Part shown: one piece after another, positions 1-4,382 of the stretch
Layout of the letters: every line of letters begins with the position of its first letter
How positions within the stretch are numbered: the first letter of the stretch is position 1
Source: an uncultured Oscillospiraceae bacterium
GTDB taxonomy: Bacteria > Bacillota > Clostridia > Oscillospirales > Oscillospiraceae
Direction: 5' to 3'
DNA: 7,141 bases
NCBI GenBank assembly: GCA_900752305.1
Contig: CAADUV010000315.1
Span: forward strand, 1-7,141
Program-made: the position numbers and the translations under genes
The notes under the pieces: model-generated
What the model saw: the letters and a program-made list of their open reading frames with translations, nothing else
Databases searched by the model: none
Told to the model about the DNA's origin: nothing

Positions 1-638
1 CCGTTGAGAGAGACCACCTGGGGCAGCTCAGTCTGGGCTTCCCATTTGCCGGTGATGACCGGGGTGTAGTGGCCTTTTTCGATGTTGATGACAGGAAATT
101 CCGCGTCGGGAGAGAAGGAGCAGGGCGCGTAGGGCACGGTGGCATAGTAGTGGGCGATGTCCCGGGAGCCACTCTCTTCGTCGGTGCCCAGCACCAGCTT
201 CACGTTGCGTTTCAGAGGGATGTTCAGGGCCTTGACGCACTCCATGGCCATCATAGCGGCAACCGCCGGGCCTTTGTCGTCGTCCACCCCACGTCCGTAG
301 ATCAAGTCGCCCTCTTGAACCAAGGTGTACGGATCGGTGTCCCACCCTTCGCCGGGTGCGACCACGTCCAAGTGCGCCAGGATATGCAGCTCGTCAGGGC
401 AGTCGTTTAAGTCTGCCGTGAGCACATATCCGCCTTGGTTTTCCGCTCTCAGGCCAGCGGCCTGGGCTTGGAGCAGAGCGACCTCCAGCGCTTTGGCTGG
501 GCCTTCCCCGAAGGGCTGGCATGGGCCTGCGCTCTCGCCGCCGACGCTGGGGACTGCCACCAGGTCTGCGATTTGGCGCACCATCTGCTCTTCTTTGCCG
601 GTAAACCAGGTTTCAATCGCGCGCTTCCATTGATTCAT
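1..638 (-). CDS. M20-family metallodipeptidase (PepV/Sapep type), C-terminus beyond the window
   Basis: The visible 212 N-terminal residues match M20 peptidases of the dipeptidase V group, cytosolic di-zinc or di-manganese enzymes that cleave dipeptides or related amide substrates. Seen directly: HLDVV (His89, Asp91), GRGVDDDKG (metal-bridging Asp120), GTDEESGS (general base Glu154, metal ligand Glu155) and SPDAEFPVI (metal ligand Asp178). Spacing agrees with Lactobacillus PepV. The last metal-binding His lies in the missing C-terminal part; family members are usually about 460 aa. The ATG at 638 is preceded by AGGAGG at 645-650 with a 6-nt gap. The start lies inside the 3' end of the upstream regulator gene (26-bp overlap), so the two are probably translationally coupled. 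No frameshift or missing residue is visible. The family is clear; the exact substrate (dipeptide, D-amino acid peptide, carnosine-like) cannot be read from sequence. Confidence 0.93.
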   Translation of the reverse strand, partial: MNQWKRAIETWFTGKEEQMVRQIADLVAVPSVGGESAGPCQPFGEGPAKALEVALLQAQAAGLRAENQGGYVLTADLNDCPDELHILAHLDVVAPGEGWDTDPYTLVQEGDLIYGRGVDDDKGPAVAAMMAMECVKALNIPLKRNVKLVLGTDEESGSRDIAHYYATVPYAPCSFSPDAEFPVINIEKGHYTPVITGKWEAQTELPQVVSLN

Positions 639-1272
639 GGAGTTCCTCCTTCTGTTCTGCTATCTCGGATAGGTATTTATAGACGGTATAACGGGAGACC
701 CCCAACCGCTGAGAGATAAAGGGCACCGCCTTCCGGAAGGAGAAGGCTTCCCGCTGATTGAGCAGGGCGATGACCTTGATGCGGTCCGCCTTGTTCAGCG
801 CCCCCACTGGTTTGCCCACGATGGCCAGACATTCGTCCAAGATCTCACCCAGACGATTCTCCCCGTTGCGCCAGATGGCACTCTTGAGGTCTTCCTCTGC
901 CCGCATCAGGTCTACTAAAATGCGGTTGGCAAAGACCAAGGAGGAGTAGTCGAAATTGATGCCCAAGGCCAGATTGTACTCGTCGGACATCATGTGAAAG
1001 GTGGAGCTTTTGATCTGCTGACCGGCAGGCGTGGTGGCATAGAGGTTGACGAAATCGGTCTTTCGTGCCTCTTCATCCAAGTCCTGTCCCACACCCATAA
1101 TATCCATAGTGGAACCTACCTCACGGCCGGAGACGTGACCATTGTAGATGGAGAGAATGGGGTGGTCGGGGACGCTCATATCATGTACCAGCGTTTCGCA
1201 GCTGGAGCCGAACATCTGGGCGATACCCTTGGCTGTCCGGTCCAAAAATTCAAAGGCTTCCTCATAGGTCAT
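613..1272 (-). CDS. YheO/DauR-type transcriptional regulator (PAS-like domain plus C-terminal HTH)
   Basis: A 219-aa protein with the two-part layout of the YheO family. Residues about 5-120 form the YheO-like PAS domain (SCETLVHDMS, SIYNGHVSGREVG, LGINFDYSS). The C-terminal HTH_22-type segment is residues about 150-205, with the helix-turn-helix near 184-203 (FISQRLGVSRYTVYKYLSE). Known members include DauR, a repressor of D-arginine catabolism in Pseudomonas; the ligand here is unknown. The start is the ATG at 1272, with purine-rich AGAGGGG upstream as a modest ribosome binding site. The 3' end overlaps the dipeptidase start by 26 bp, so both are one transcript and the regulator probably controls its own operon in response to a substrate or product of the peptidase. 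That last point is inference. Length is normal for the family. Confidence 0.88.
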   Translation of the reverse strand: MTYEEAFEFLDRTAKGIAQMFGSSCETLVHDMSVPDHPILSIYNGHVSGREVGSTMDIMGVGQDLDEEARKTDFVNLYATTPAGQQIKSSTFHMMSDEYNLALGINFDYSSLVFANRILVDLMRAEEDLKSAIWRNGENRLGEILDECLAIVGKPVGALNKADRIKVIALLNQREAFSFRKAVPFISQRLGVSRYTVYKYLSEIAEQKEELHESMEARD

Positions 1273-1340
1273 CCGAATCCCCTCTTCCCTTCCTGTTCCC
1301 TCTGCCTCCTGCGGACAGAGATGGATGAGTGTAAAATTTG

Positions 1341-1365
1341 TGATACATATTTTGTAATAGTATCA
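1341..1365. promoter_or_regulatory. Inverted repeat TGATAC-N13-GTATCA, candidate operator of the regulator-dipeptidase operon
   Basis: Perfect 6-bp arms TGATAC (1341-1346) and GTATCA (1360-1365) are separated by 13 bp and overlap the proposed -10 box of the minus-strand promoter. A dimeric repressor bound here would block RNA polymerase. The adjacent YheO/DauR-type regulator is the natural candidate, giving autoregulation. The arms are seen; the function is inferred. Confidence 0.45.
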
Positions 1366-1384
1366 TAGATTTTTGAAATGTCAA
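1357..1384 (-). promoter_or_regulatory. Sigma-A-type promoter for the regulator-dipeptidase operon
   Basis: On the minus strand a perfect -35 box TTGACA (1384-1379) is followed after 16 bp by TACTAT (1362-1357; 4 of 6 matches to TATAAT). This places the transcription start about 75 nt upstream of the regulator ATG. It is the best promoter match upstream of this operon. Confidence 0.65.
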
Positions 1385-1692
1385 TCTGACAAAGCCCCCT
1401 CCAAATCGCTTTCTCCGTTTTGCCCGATTTTGGACTTTTATGATGGTATTTTTCTGACGCTTCGTTCATTTTGCCGAAAACCTCCTCTCCCCCCCTTTCT
1501 CCCCTCTCCCTTCTATATGAACCGAAGGAATGTGACTGGGGACAGGCCTCATTTGACCCCCGTTTTTGCCGGTTTTTTTCGTCATTTTATGTGCATCCTG
1601 CCCAGTTTTCGCCTTCCTCTATTGTGCAGAAAGACAAAACAAATTTTTGCACAAAAAAAATTCTCCAATCTGTGTCCAATTCCTTTTTGATA
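1385..1692. other. Intergenic region without a convincing gene; homopyrimidine tract and inverted repeat
   Basis: This AT-rich spacer separates the leftward operon from the rightward radical SAM gene. Notable content: an uninterrupted 34-nt pyrimidine run at 1481-1514; a GGGG-N15-CCCC inverted pair followed by T-runs near 1540-1580; and a perfect 7-bp inverted repeat TTGTGCA (1622-1628) / TGCACAA (1648-1654) about 40 bp upstream of the radical SAM promoter. A weak minus-strand reading frame at 1269-1469 is treated as a finding, not annotated as a gene. Confidence 0.6.
1622..1654. repeat. Inverted repeat TTGTGCA-N19-TGCACAA, possible regulator site
   Basis: Perfect 7-bp arms with a 19-bp spacer lie about 40 bp upstream of the extended -10 element at 1693-1701. 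Centre-to-centre spacing of about 26 bp is near two and a half helical turns. It could bind an activator or repressor of the radical SAM transcript. No known regulator motif is recognised. Confidence 0.35.
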
Positions 1693-1701
1693 TGTTATAA
1701 T
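1693..1701 (+). promoter_or_regulatory. Extended -10 promoter for the radical SAM transcript
   Basis: TGTTATAAT combines the extended -10 TG motif (1693-1694) with a perfect TATAAT (1696-1701). No good -35 box is seen (TGTCCA at 17-bp spacing, 3 of 6), as is common for extended -10 promoters. The predicted start near 1708 coincides with the first base of the stem-loop opening the structured leader, which supports the call. Confidence 0.65.
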
Positions 1702-1707
1702 GGTAAT

Positions 1708-1979
1708 GGTGCAATTTACGGCGAGTTTCGACCAGGACTTTCCGTCAAATTACCAAGCACCGCATTTGAACTCATGATACTTTATTCTGCGCATCCTCCG
1801 ATGGTTCCGGGGACCCCATTCCTCCCCCGCCCATCGGTCAGGCCGCCGGGACGCCGGGGAGCATCCGTCAGGTCGGCCTGTGCATCGCTCCGGTTCGCAG
1901 CGCCGTCCCCCCGATCGGCTGGAGGGACGGGAATCGAACGCAAAGAAGAAGTAAGACAGTGAAAGGTAGGCATCACTCT
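1708..1979 (+). ncRNA. Highly structured 5' leader of the radical SAM gene; candidate cis-regulatory RNA, class not recognised
   Basis: About 272 nt lie between the predicted transcription start and the ATG, filled with complementary segments. Hairpin A: GGTGC/GCACC (1708-1712 with 1757-1761), AATTT/AAATT (1713-1717 with 1747-1751) and ACGG/CCGT (1718-1721 with 1742-1745). Hairpin B: CCGATGG (1798-1804) with CCATCGG (1831-1837), extended by GGGG/CCCC. Hairpin C: CAGGCCG (1839-1845) with CGGCCTG (1874-1880). Hairpin D: CGCT/AGCG (1886-1889 with 1899-1902). Hairpin E: CCGTCCC (1903-1909) with GGGACGG (1924-1930). GGGACG at 1848-1853 could compete for the same CGTCCC, so alternative folds are possible. 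No U-run follows, so E is not a simple terminator. The last 50 nt before the start are purine-rich and apparently unpaired. It matches no riboswitch consensus I know. It could also simply be a stabilising leader. Confidence 0.5.
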
Positions 1980-2870
1980 ATGACCAATTATCCGTACAAG
2001 ACCCGTGAAGGCGGCGCAACCGTCACGGTTTTCGTCCCCTATGACTGCGGCAACCATTGCCCGTTCTGCATCAACAAGCAGGAATACGAGAACCCCGTAG
2101 GCTTCAGCCTGGAGAAGATCTGTGAATCCATCCGCACCATGGATGAGATCACCCCCAAGTGTGACTTCGTGTTCACCGGCGGCGAACCCTTCGCTGACCT
2201 GGACGCTCTGCAGACCATGCTCGACCAGATCCCCACCACCCATCGCGTGTTCATCAACACCACTCTGCCCACCCTCCAGGGTGCGACCGAGGACGACCTG
2301 GTGGCGTTCACTGAGAAGAACAAGGACAAGATCACCTGCATCAACTGCTCCAGACACGTGGTGAAGTACGTCGCCGAATGCAGCGACGACATCTTCAGCC
2401 GTATTGCTGTGCCCGTCCGCGTCAACTGCGTGCTGTACAAGGATTATCCCAAGGAAAACCTGAAGCCCTACCTGGATCGCTTCAAGCCCTATGGCGTCTC
2501 TGTCCAGTTCCGCTTCGACTACACCGACACCACCCCCGAAAACCTGTATGAGGAAGAGTCCGACAAGATCCTCCACGATCTGAAGGATCTGTTCCACTAC
2601 ACTGGTATGGATGGCTGCCGTATGCGCTGCGGTTATCACTTCGATTATGACGGCATGGAACTGACCTATCATAAGACTCTGCCCTACTCCACCATTCAGG
2701 AAGCAGACGAAAACGGCCAGACCTATCGCATCCTGTACGACATCATTGTCAAGCAGACCGGCGAGATCCATTCCGACTGGGATGGCACCGTGATGGATGT
2801 TGACGCTTATCGCAACGTCGTCTTTGAACCCTATGACCTGGTGGTTCGTGAAGGCTACATCAACGAGTAA
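1980..2870 (+). CDS. Stand-alone radical SAM protein of unknown substrate
   Basis: A 296-aa cytosolic protein with the canonical radical SAM cluster CGNHCPFC (Cys23, Cys27, Cys30), which binds a 4Fe-4S cluster and S-adenosylmethionine, and the SAM-contacting GGE motif in FTGGEP (67-69). A partial TIM barrel is expected over about residues 13-205. The C-terminal part has CRMRC (Cys213, Cys217) but too few ordered cysteines for a full SPASM domain; further Cys residues occur at 61, 120, 123, 134 and 150. The chosen ATG has AAAGGTAGG at 1962-1970, 9 nt upstream; an in-frame GTG at 1959 has a weaker site. It is monocistronic, with its own promoter, structured leader and strong terminator. Codon use is narrow, as in well-expressed genes. 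No maturation target peptide or partner enzyme lies next to it, so a specific reaction (peptide modification, activating enzyme, cofactor synthesis) cannot be named. Confidence 0.9.
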   Translation: MTNYPYKTREGGATVTVFVPYDCGNHCPFCINKQEYENPVGFSLEKICESIRTMDEITPKCDFVFTGGEPFADLDALQTMLDQIPTTHRVFINTTLPTLQGATEDDLVAFTEKNKDKITCINCSRHVVKYVAECSDDIFSRIAVPVRVNCVLYKDYPKENLKPYLDRFKPYGVSVQFRFDYTDTTPENLYEEESDKILHDLKDLFHYTGMDGCRMRCGYHFDYDGMELTYHKTLPYSTIQEADENGQTYRILYDIIVKQTGEIHSDWDGTVMDVDAYRNVVFEPYDLVVREGYINE

Positions 2871-2890
2871 TTTTTGAATTGCATATCGAA

Positions 2891-2925
2891 AGAGCACTAC
2901 CGTTTTGGTAGTGCTCTCTTTGTTT
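2891..2925 (+). terminator. Strong intrinsic terminator of the radical SAM gene
   Basis: Perfect 11-bp stem AGAGCACTACC (2891-2901) / GGTAGTGCTCT (2907-2917) with loop GTTTT, followed by CTTTGTTT. It begins 21 nt after the stop codon and shows the gene ends its own transcript. Confidence 0.93.
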
Positions 2926-2936
2926 GCCATCGTGCC

Positions 2937-2968
2937 TGTGGATAACTCTGTGGAAACTGTGTGAAAAA
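2937..2968 (+). promoter_or_regulatory. DnaA-box cluster: one perfect and two degenerate boxes
   Basis: TGTGGATAA at 2937-2945 is the exact complement of the DnaA box TTATCCACA. TGTGGAAAC (2949-2957) and TGTGAAAAA (2960-2968) are degenerate copies in the same orientation, starting 12 and 11 bp later, about one helical turn each. This spacing suits cooperative DnaA binding. No dnaA, dnaN or rpmH gene is nearby, so this is not shown to be the chromosomal origin. It may be an auxiliary DnaA-binding site or a relic origin. Confidence 0.55.
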
Positions 2969-2972
2969 CCCA

Positions 2973-3037
2973 TCGAACTGCTCCCCTCAGGCTTGTTCCC
3001 GTTCTACTTTTGGCGTCCTAGGTTGGGAGCAGATCGA
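2973..3037. repeat. Long inverted repeat next to the DnaA boxes
   Basis: The arm at 2973-2985 (TCGA, A, CTGCTCCC) pairs with 3025-3037 (GGGAGCAG, A, TCGA): 12 of 13 positions are complementary with one A/A mismatch. The spacer is 39 nt. No coding frame or U-tract accompanies it. It could be a cruciform, part of a small RNA, or a dispersed palindromic repeat. Confidence 0.55.
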
Positions 3038-3058
3038 AAGGCTGCGTGGGACGGGTGT

Positions 3059-3091
3059 AGAGAAAAAATTTTTTGTTTTTTGTTTTTCTCT
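3059..3091. repeat. A/T-rich palindromic tract
   Basis: AGAGAAAAA (3059-3067) pairs with TTTTTCTCT (3083-3091) around a T-rich spacer, making the least stable duplex in this region. It may act as an easily melted element beside the DnaA boxes. It could alternatively be a weak transcription end point for the leftward regulator genes. The intervening 3093-3160 shows only GGTT-rich low-complexity sequence. Confidence 0.4.
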
Positions 3092-3165
3092 CGTTTACGT
3101 CCAGCATTACGGTTTGTTTCAAGGTTAAGTTCGTTTTAGGTTTAGGTTCAGCGTCAGTGTCGGTT

Positions 3166-3186
3166 CCACTGGTCACCAGTGGTCAC
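3166..3186. repeat. 17-bp palindrome with overlapping direct repeat at the 3' end of the 75-aa regulator gene
   Basis: CCACTGGT (3166-3173) and ACCAGTGG (3175-3182) are perfect arms around one central C. The same stretch also contains near-identical adjacent 10-mers, CACTGGTCAC (3167-3176) and CAGTGGTCAC (3177-3186). It touches the TGA stop codon of the regulator gene. It looks like a protein-binding site rather than a terminator because no T-run follows on either strand. Confidence 0.4.
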
Positions 3187-3410
3187 GGCTTGGGGTAGGG
3201 TCTGCGCTCATTGGTGCGACCTAATAAATAATCAACGCTGGTCTCGTAGAAATCGGCTAGGCGTTGAAGCACTTCCACCGGAACCGCCCTTCTGCCCAAC
3301 TCATAATAGGAATAGCTCACCTGTGTGCAATTCAGATAAGCCGCTACATCTGCCTGGGACAAATCATGGTCTTCCCTTAAATCCCGCAATCGGCTCCATT
3401 TTGCTTCCAC
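3183..3410 (-). CDS. Small Xre-family HTH regulator (75 aa)
   Basis: This is almost entirely one Cro/C1-type helix-turn-helix domain, a cytosolic DNA-binding fold: RLRDLREDHDLSQADVAAYL (residues 8-27), then the recognition region and the family ending LADFYETSVDYLLGRTN (51-67). The start is taken as GTG at 3410 because AGGAGGGG sits 5-6 nt upstream; reading on to an upstream ATG would add 22 residues unlike the family. It is a paralogue of the 66-aa regulator 101 bp upstream, sharing LREDHDL and LADFYxTSVDYLLGRTN. A minus-strand -10 candidate TATACT lies at 3445-3440. A Cys and a run of Tyr (NCTQVSYSYYELG) in and after the recognition helix differ from the sister protein, suggesting a different operator preference. 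Possible roles: autorepressor, or antitoxin-like regulator without its toxin; no toxin is visible. Confidence 0.85.
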   Translation of the reverse strand: MEAKWSRLRDLREDHDLSQADVAAYLNCTQVSYSYYELGRRAVPVEVLQRLADFYETSVDYLLGRTNERRPYPKP

Positions 3411-3465
3411 GCTGTCCCCTCCTGGTTTCAGATAGGGACAGTATAGGTTAAAACAAAATGTTCTA

Positions 3466-3494
3466 TTGCGTTTCAAAACAGTTTGTTTTATAAT
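3466..3494 (+). promoter_or_regulatory. Promoter-like element with palindromic operator candidate between the two regulator genes
   Basis: On the plus strand TTGCGT (3466-3471) is followed after 17 bp by a perfect TATAAT (3489-3494). The spacer carries the palindrome AAAACA-GTT-TGTTTT (3475-3489), which includes the word CAAAACAG (3474-3481) also found in the operator candidate at 3763-3781. The promoter points into the antisense strand of the 66-aa regulator gene. Since the element lies upstream of the 75-aa regulator gene, it may be its operator, a source of antisense RNA, or both. Confidence 0.45.
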
Positions 3495-3511
3495 GTAAGC
3501 ATAACAACTGC

Positions 3512-3712
3512 TTATCTCAAATTCGTCCGACCGAGCAGATAATCCACGCTGGTTTTATAGAAATCTGCCAATTTGATGAGAACCGCTGTTGGAATATCAT
3601 TGGTGCCAGTTTCATATTTGGAGTAGCCTGTCTGGGACATTCCCAACATCTCCGCCACTTCACGTTGCGTTAAGTCATGATCTTCTCTCAGCTCTCGAAT
3701 CCGTTTGTACAA
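3512..3712 (-). CDS. Small Xre-family HTH regulator (66 aa)
   Basis: A single Cro/C1-type HTH domain: RIRELREDHDLTQREVAEML (residues 4-23) with recognition helix near SQTGYSKYETG (26-36) and C-terminal helix LADFYKTSVDYLLGR (48-62). TTG at 3712 is the preferred start, since GAGGTGAT at 3717-3724 is an excellent Shine-Dalgarno sequence 4 nt upstream. The in-frame GTG at 3721 overlaps that site and is less likely. A -10-like CATAAT lies at 3736-3731. It is the upstream member of a tandem pair with the 75-aa paralogue and is divergent from the cysteine-rich gene, with a shared palindromic operator candidate in between. Autoregulation plus control of the divergent gene is the natural inference. 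It has no second domain, so it probably acts as a dimer. Confidence 0.87.
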   Translation of the reverse strand: MYKRIRELREDHDLTQREVAEMLGMSQTGYSKYETGTNDIPTAVLIKLADFYKTSVDYLLGRTNLR

Positions 3713-3755
3713 GCGTATCACCTCGCTTGTATTATGCCTAATCCATTTTGAGTTA

Positions 3756-3784
3756 TTGATTTTTAACCCAAAACAGGTTAAACT
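3756..3784 (+). promoter_or_regulatory. Promoter of the cysteine-rich gene with operator palindrome in its spacer
   Basis: TTGATT (3756-3761) is spaced 17 bp from TAAACT (3779-3784), each matching consensus in 4 of 6 positions. The palindrome TTAACCCAAAACAGGTTAA (3763-3781; arms TTAACC/GGTTAA) occupies the spacer and touches the -10 box. This is a typical place for a small Xre repressor. It is also upstream of the divergent 66-aa regulator gene. Confidence 0.5.
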
Positions 3785-3804
3785 ATCTGTCAGGAGGGAT
3801 GCTC

Positions 3805-4056
3805 ATGCTGTTCATAACGGAAAACCATCAAGGCCCATTCTGCGCCAACTGTCAATATTTCCGTGCCCACTACTACTGCCACCTAGGCAGTTTTTCTCCC
3901 TTGCATTACGGCCACTGCATCCGCAGCCAACGAAGCCGCAAACGGAAAGAATACAGCGTCTGTCCCCAGTGGGAACCATCCGACGGAGCGTACAACCAAC
4001 CAGCCGCCCCCTGTCCTCACCTTTCCAACTGCCCCTTTTCCCAAACCAAGGCTTGA
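3805..4056 (+). CDS. Small cysteine-rich, probably zinc-binding protein of unknown function (83 aa)
   Basis: The protein has CxxC at Cys13/Cys16 (FCANCQYF), then HYYC (Cys25), HYGHC (Cys38), VC (Cys53) and two later Cys (70, 76) with nearby His. A basic stretch RSQRSRKRKEY precedes Cys53. The pattern CxxC...C...HC...C suggests a zinc-ribbon-like fold and possibly nucleic acid binding, but I cannot name a family. There is no signal peptide or membrane segment. ATG 3805 is preferred because AGGAGGG (3792-3798) is 6 nt upstream; the ATG at 3799 is too close to that site. It is divergent from the 66-aa regulator and probably controlled by it. Its TGA stop (4054-4056) lies within the -35 box of the thrS promoter, and no terminator separates them, so read-through into the thrS leader is possible. 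The Cys-poor tail (54-69) is low-complexity. Confidence 0.72.
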   Translation: MLFITENHQGPFCANCQYFRAHYYCHLGSFSPLHYGHCIRSQRSRKRKEYSVCPQWEPSDGAYNQPAAPCPHLSNCPFSQTKA

Positions 4057-4081
4057 CATTTCCCATCGGAAGTGCTAACGT
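4053..4081 (+). promoter_or_regulatory. Promoter of the thrS T-box transcript
   Basis: A perfect -35 box TTGACA (4053-4058) is followed after 17 bp by TAACGT (4076-4081; 3 of 6), helped by an extended TG motif (TGC at 4073-4075). The predicted start near 4088 is about 10 nt before the T-box Stem I. The -35 box contains the stop codon of the upstream cysteine-rich gene. Confidence 0.65.
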
Positions 4082-4087
4082 ATGGGA

Positions 4088-4336
4088 TAACAGCACCGAC
4101 GAGGACAAAAGCGGATTTTTAACGTGCGGTACAGAGAACGCAGGCCAGCGGCTGGAAGCCTGCCACCGGACCCCCGTAAAACCACCTCCGAGCTGGGCGT
4201 CCAACTGAGTAAGACGCTCCGGGAAAGGCACGTTACAGCCAACGAAGCGGCGTTATGGGATCATAACGCAAGCAGGGTGGAACCGTGAGATAAGATTTTT
4301 TATCCCACCCCTGGTATTTGACCGGGGGTGGTTTTT
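4088..4336 (+). ncRNA. T-box riboswitch, threonine-specific, controlling thrS
   Basis: All main T-box parts are visible. Stem I is closed by GACG/CGTC (4098-4101 with 4198-4201) or GAGG/CCTC (4101-4104 with 4185-4188). It contains AGAGA (4133-4137) and an apical stem GCAGGC/GCCTGC (4140-4145 with 4158-4163). The specifier is read as ACC (Thr) at 4181-4183, followed by the usual purine A4184. Stem III is a perfect GCGTTATG-GGAT-CATAACGC (4250-4269). The T-box motif AGGGTGGAACCGTG (4274-4287) binds the tRNA CCA end. GGGTGG (4275-4280) can pair with CCACCC (4305-4310) to form the antiterminator, excluding the terminator. Known behaviour of the family: uncharged tRNA stabilises the antiterminator so the synthetase is made when threonine is short. 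The match of specifier and gene makes this secure. Confidence 0.94.
4305..4336 (+). terminator. T-box-controlled intrinsic terminator
   Basis: CCACCCC (4305-4311) pairs with GGGGTGG (4325-4331), extended by T-G, G-C and G-C (4312-4314 with 4322-4324) around a 7-nt loop, followed by TTTTT. Its 5' arm is the partner of the T-box antiterminator, so formation depends on tRNA-Thr charging. Confidence 0.92.
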
Positions 4337-4338
4337 CA

Positions 4339-4360
4339 TACCTTTTTCGAGAAAAAGGTA
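4339..4360 (+). repeat. Perfect 9-bp hairpin just after the T-box terminator
   Basis: TACCTTTTT (4339-4347) and AAAAAGGTA (4352-4360) form a perfect stem with loop CGAG. It begins 3 nt after the T-run of the terminator and is not part of the T-box consensus. It could be the end of a palindromic dispersed repeat inserted between riboswitch and gene. Confidence 0.5.
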
Positions 4361-4382
4361 CGCCAAAAAGCTTAAATTACCC

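Noticed and set aside
28..719. Short frames on both strands over the dipeptidase and regulator genes
   Set aside because: The minus-strand dipeptidase and regulator carry full family motifs; the others have none.
1920..1939. tRNA 3'-end-like stretch (complement contains TTCGATTCCCGTCCCTCC), possibly an attachment-site relic
   Set aside because: The T-stem 5' side does not pair, no other tRNA arms are present, and the GGGACGG part is already explained by leader hairpin E.
2891..2925. Repeat unit of a CRISPR or dispersed array
   Set aside because: Only one copy is present, and the stem plus T-run is fully explained as a terminator.
1782..2930. A 382-codon open frame on the minus strand across the radical SAM gene
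   Set aside because: It mirrors the codon bias of the plus-strand gene, has no family motif, runs through the terminator hairpin and the leader, and lacks a ribosome site.
3183..3721. Toxin-antitoxin module or phage immunity region
   Set aside because: Small Xre proteins can be antitoxins or phage repressors, but no toxin, integrase or phage gene is visible; the cysteine-rich protein matches no toxin family I recognise.
3705..4208. A 167-codon plus-strand frame overlapping the cysteine-rich gene
   Set aside because: It has no good start, overlaps the thrS promoter and T-box, and is in a different frame from the better-supported 83-aa gene.
3812..4231. A minus-strand frame opposite the cysteine-rich gene and T-box
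   Set aside because: It would cover the riboswitch Stem I on the opposite strand, and its sequence shows no domain.
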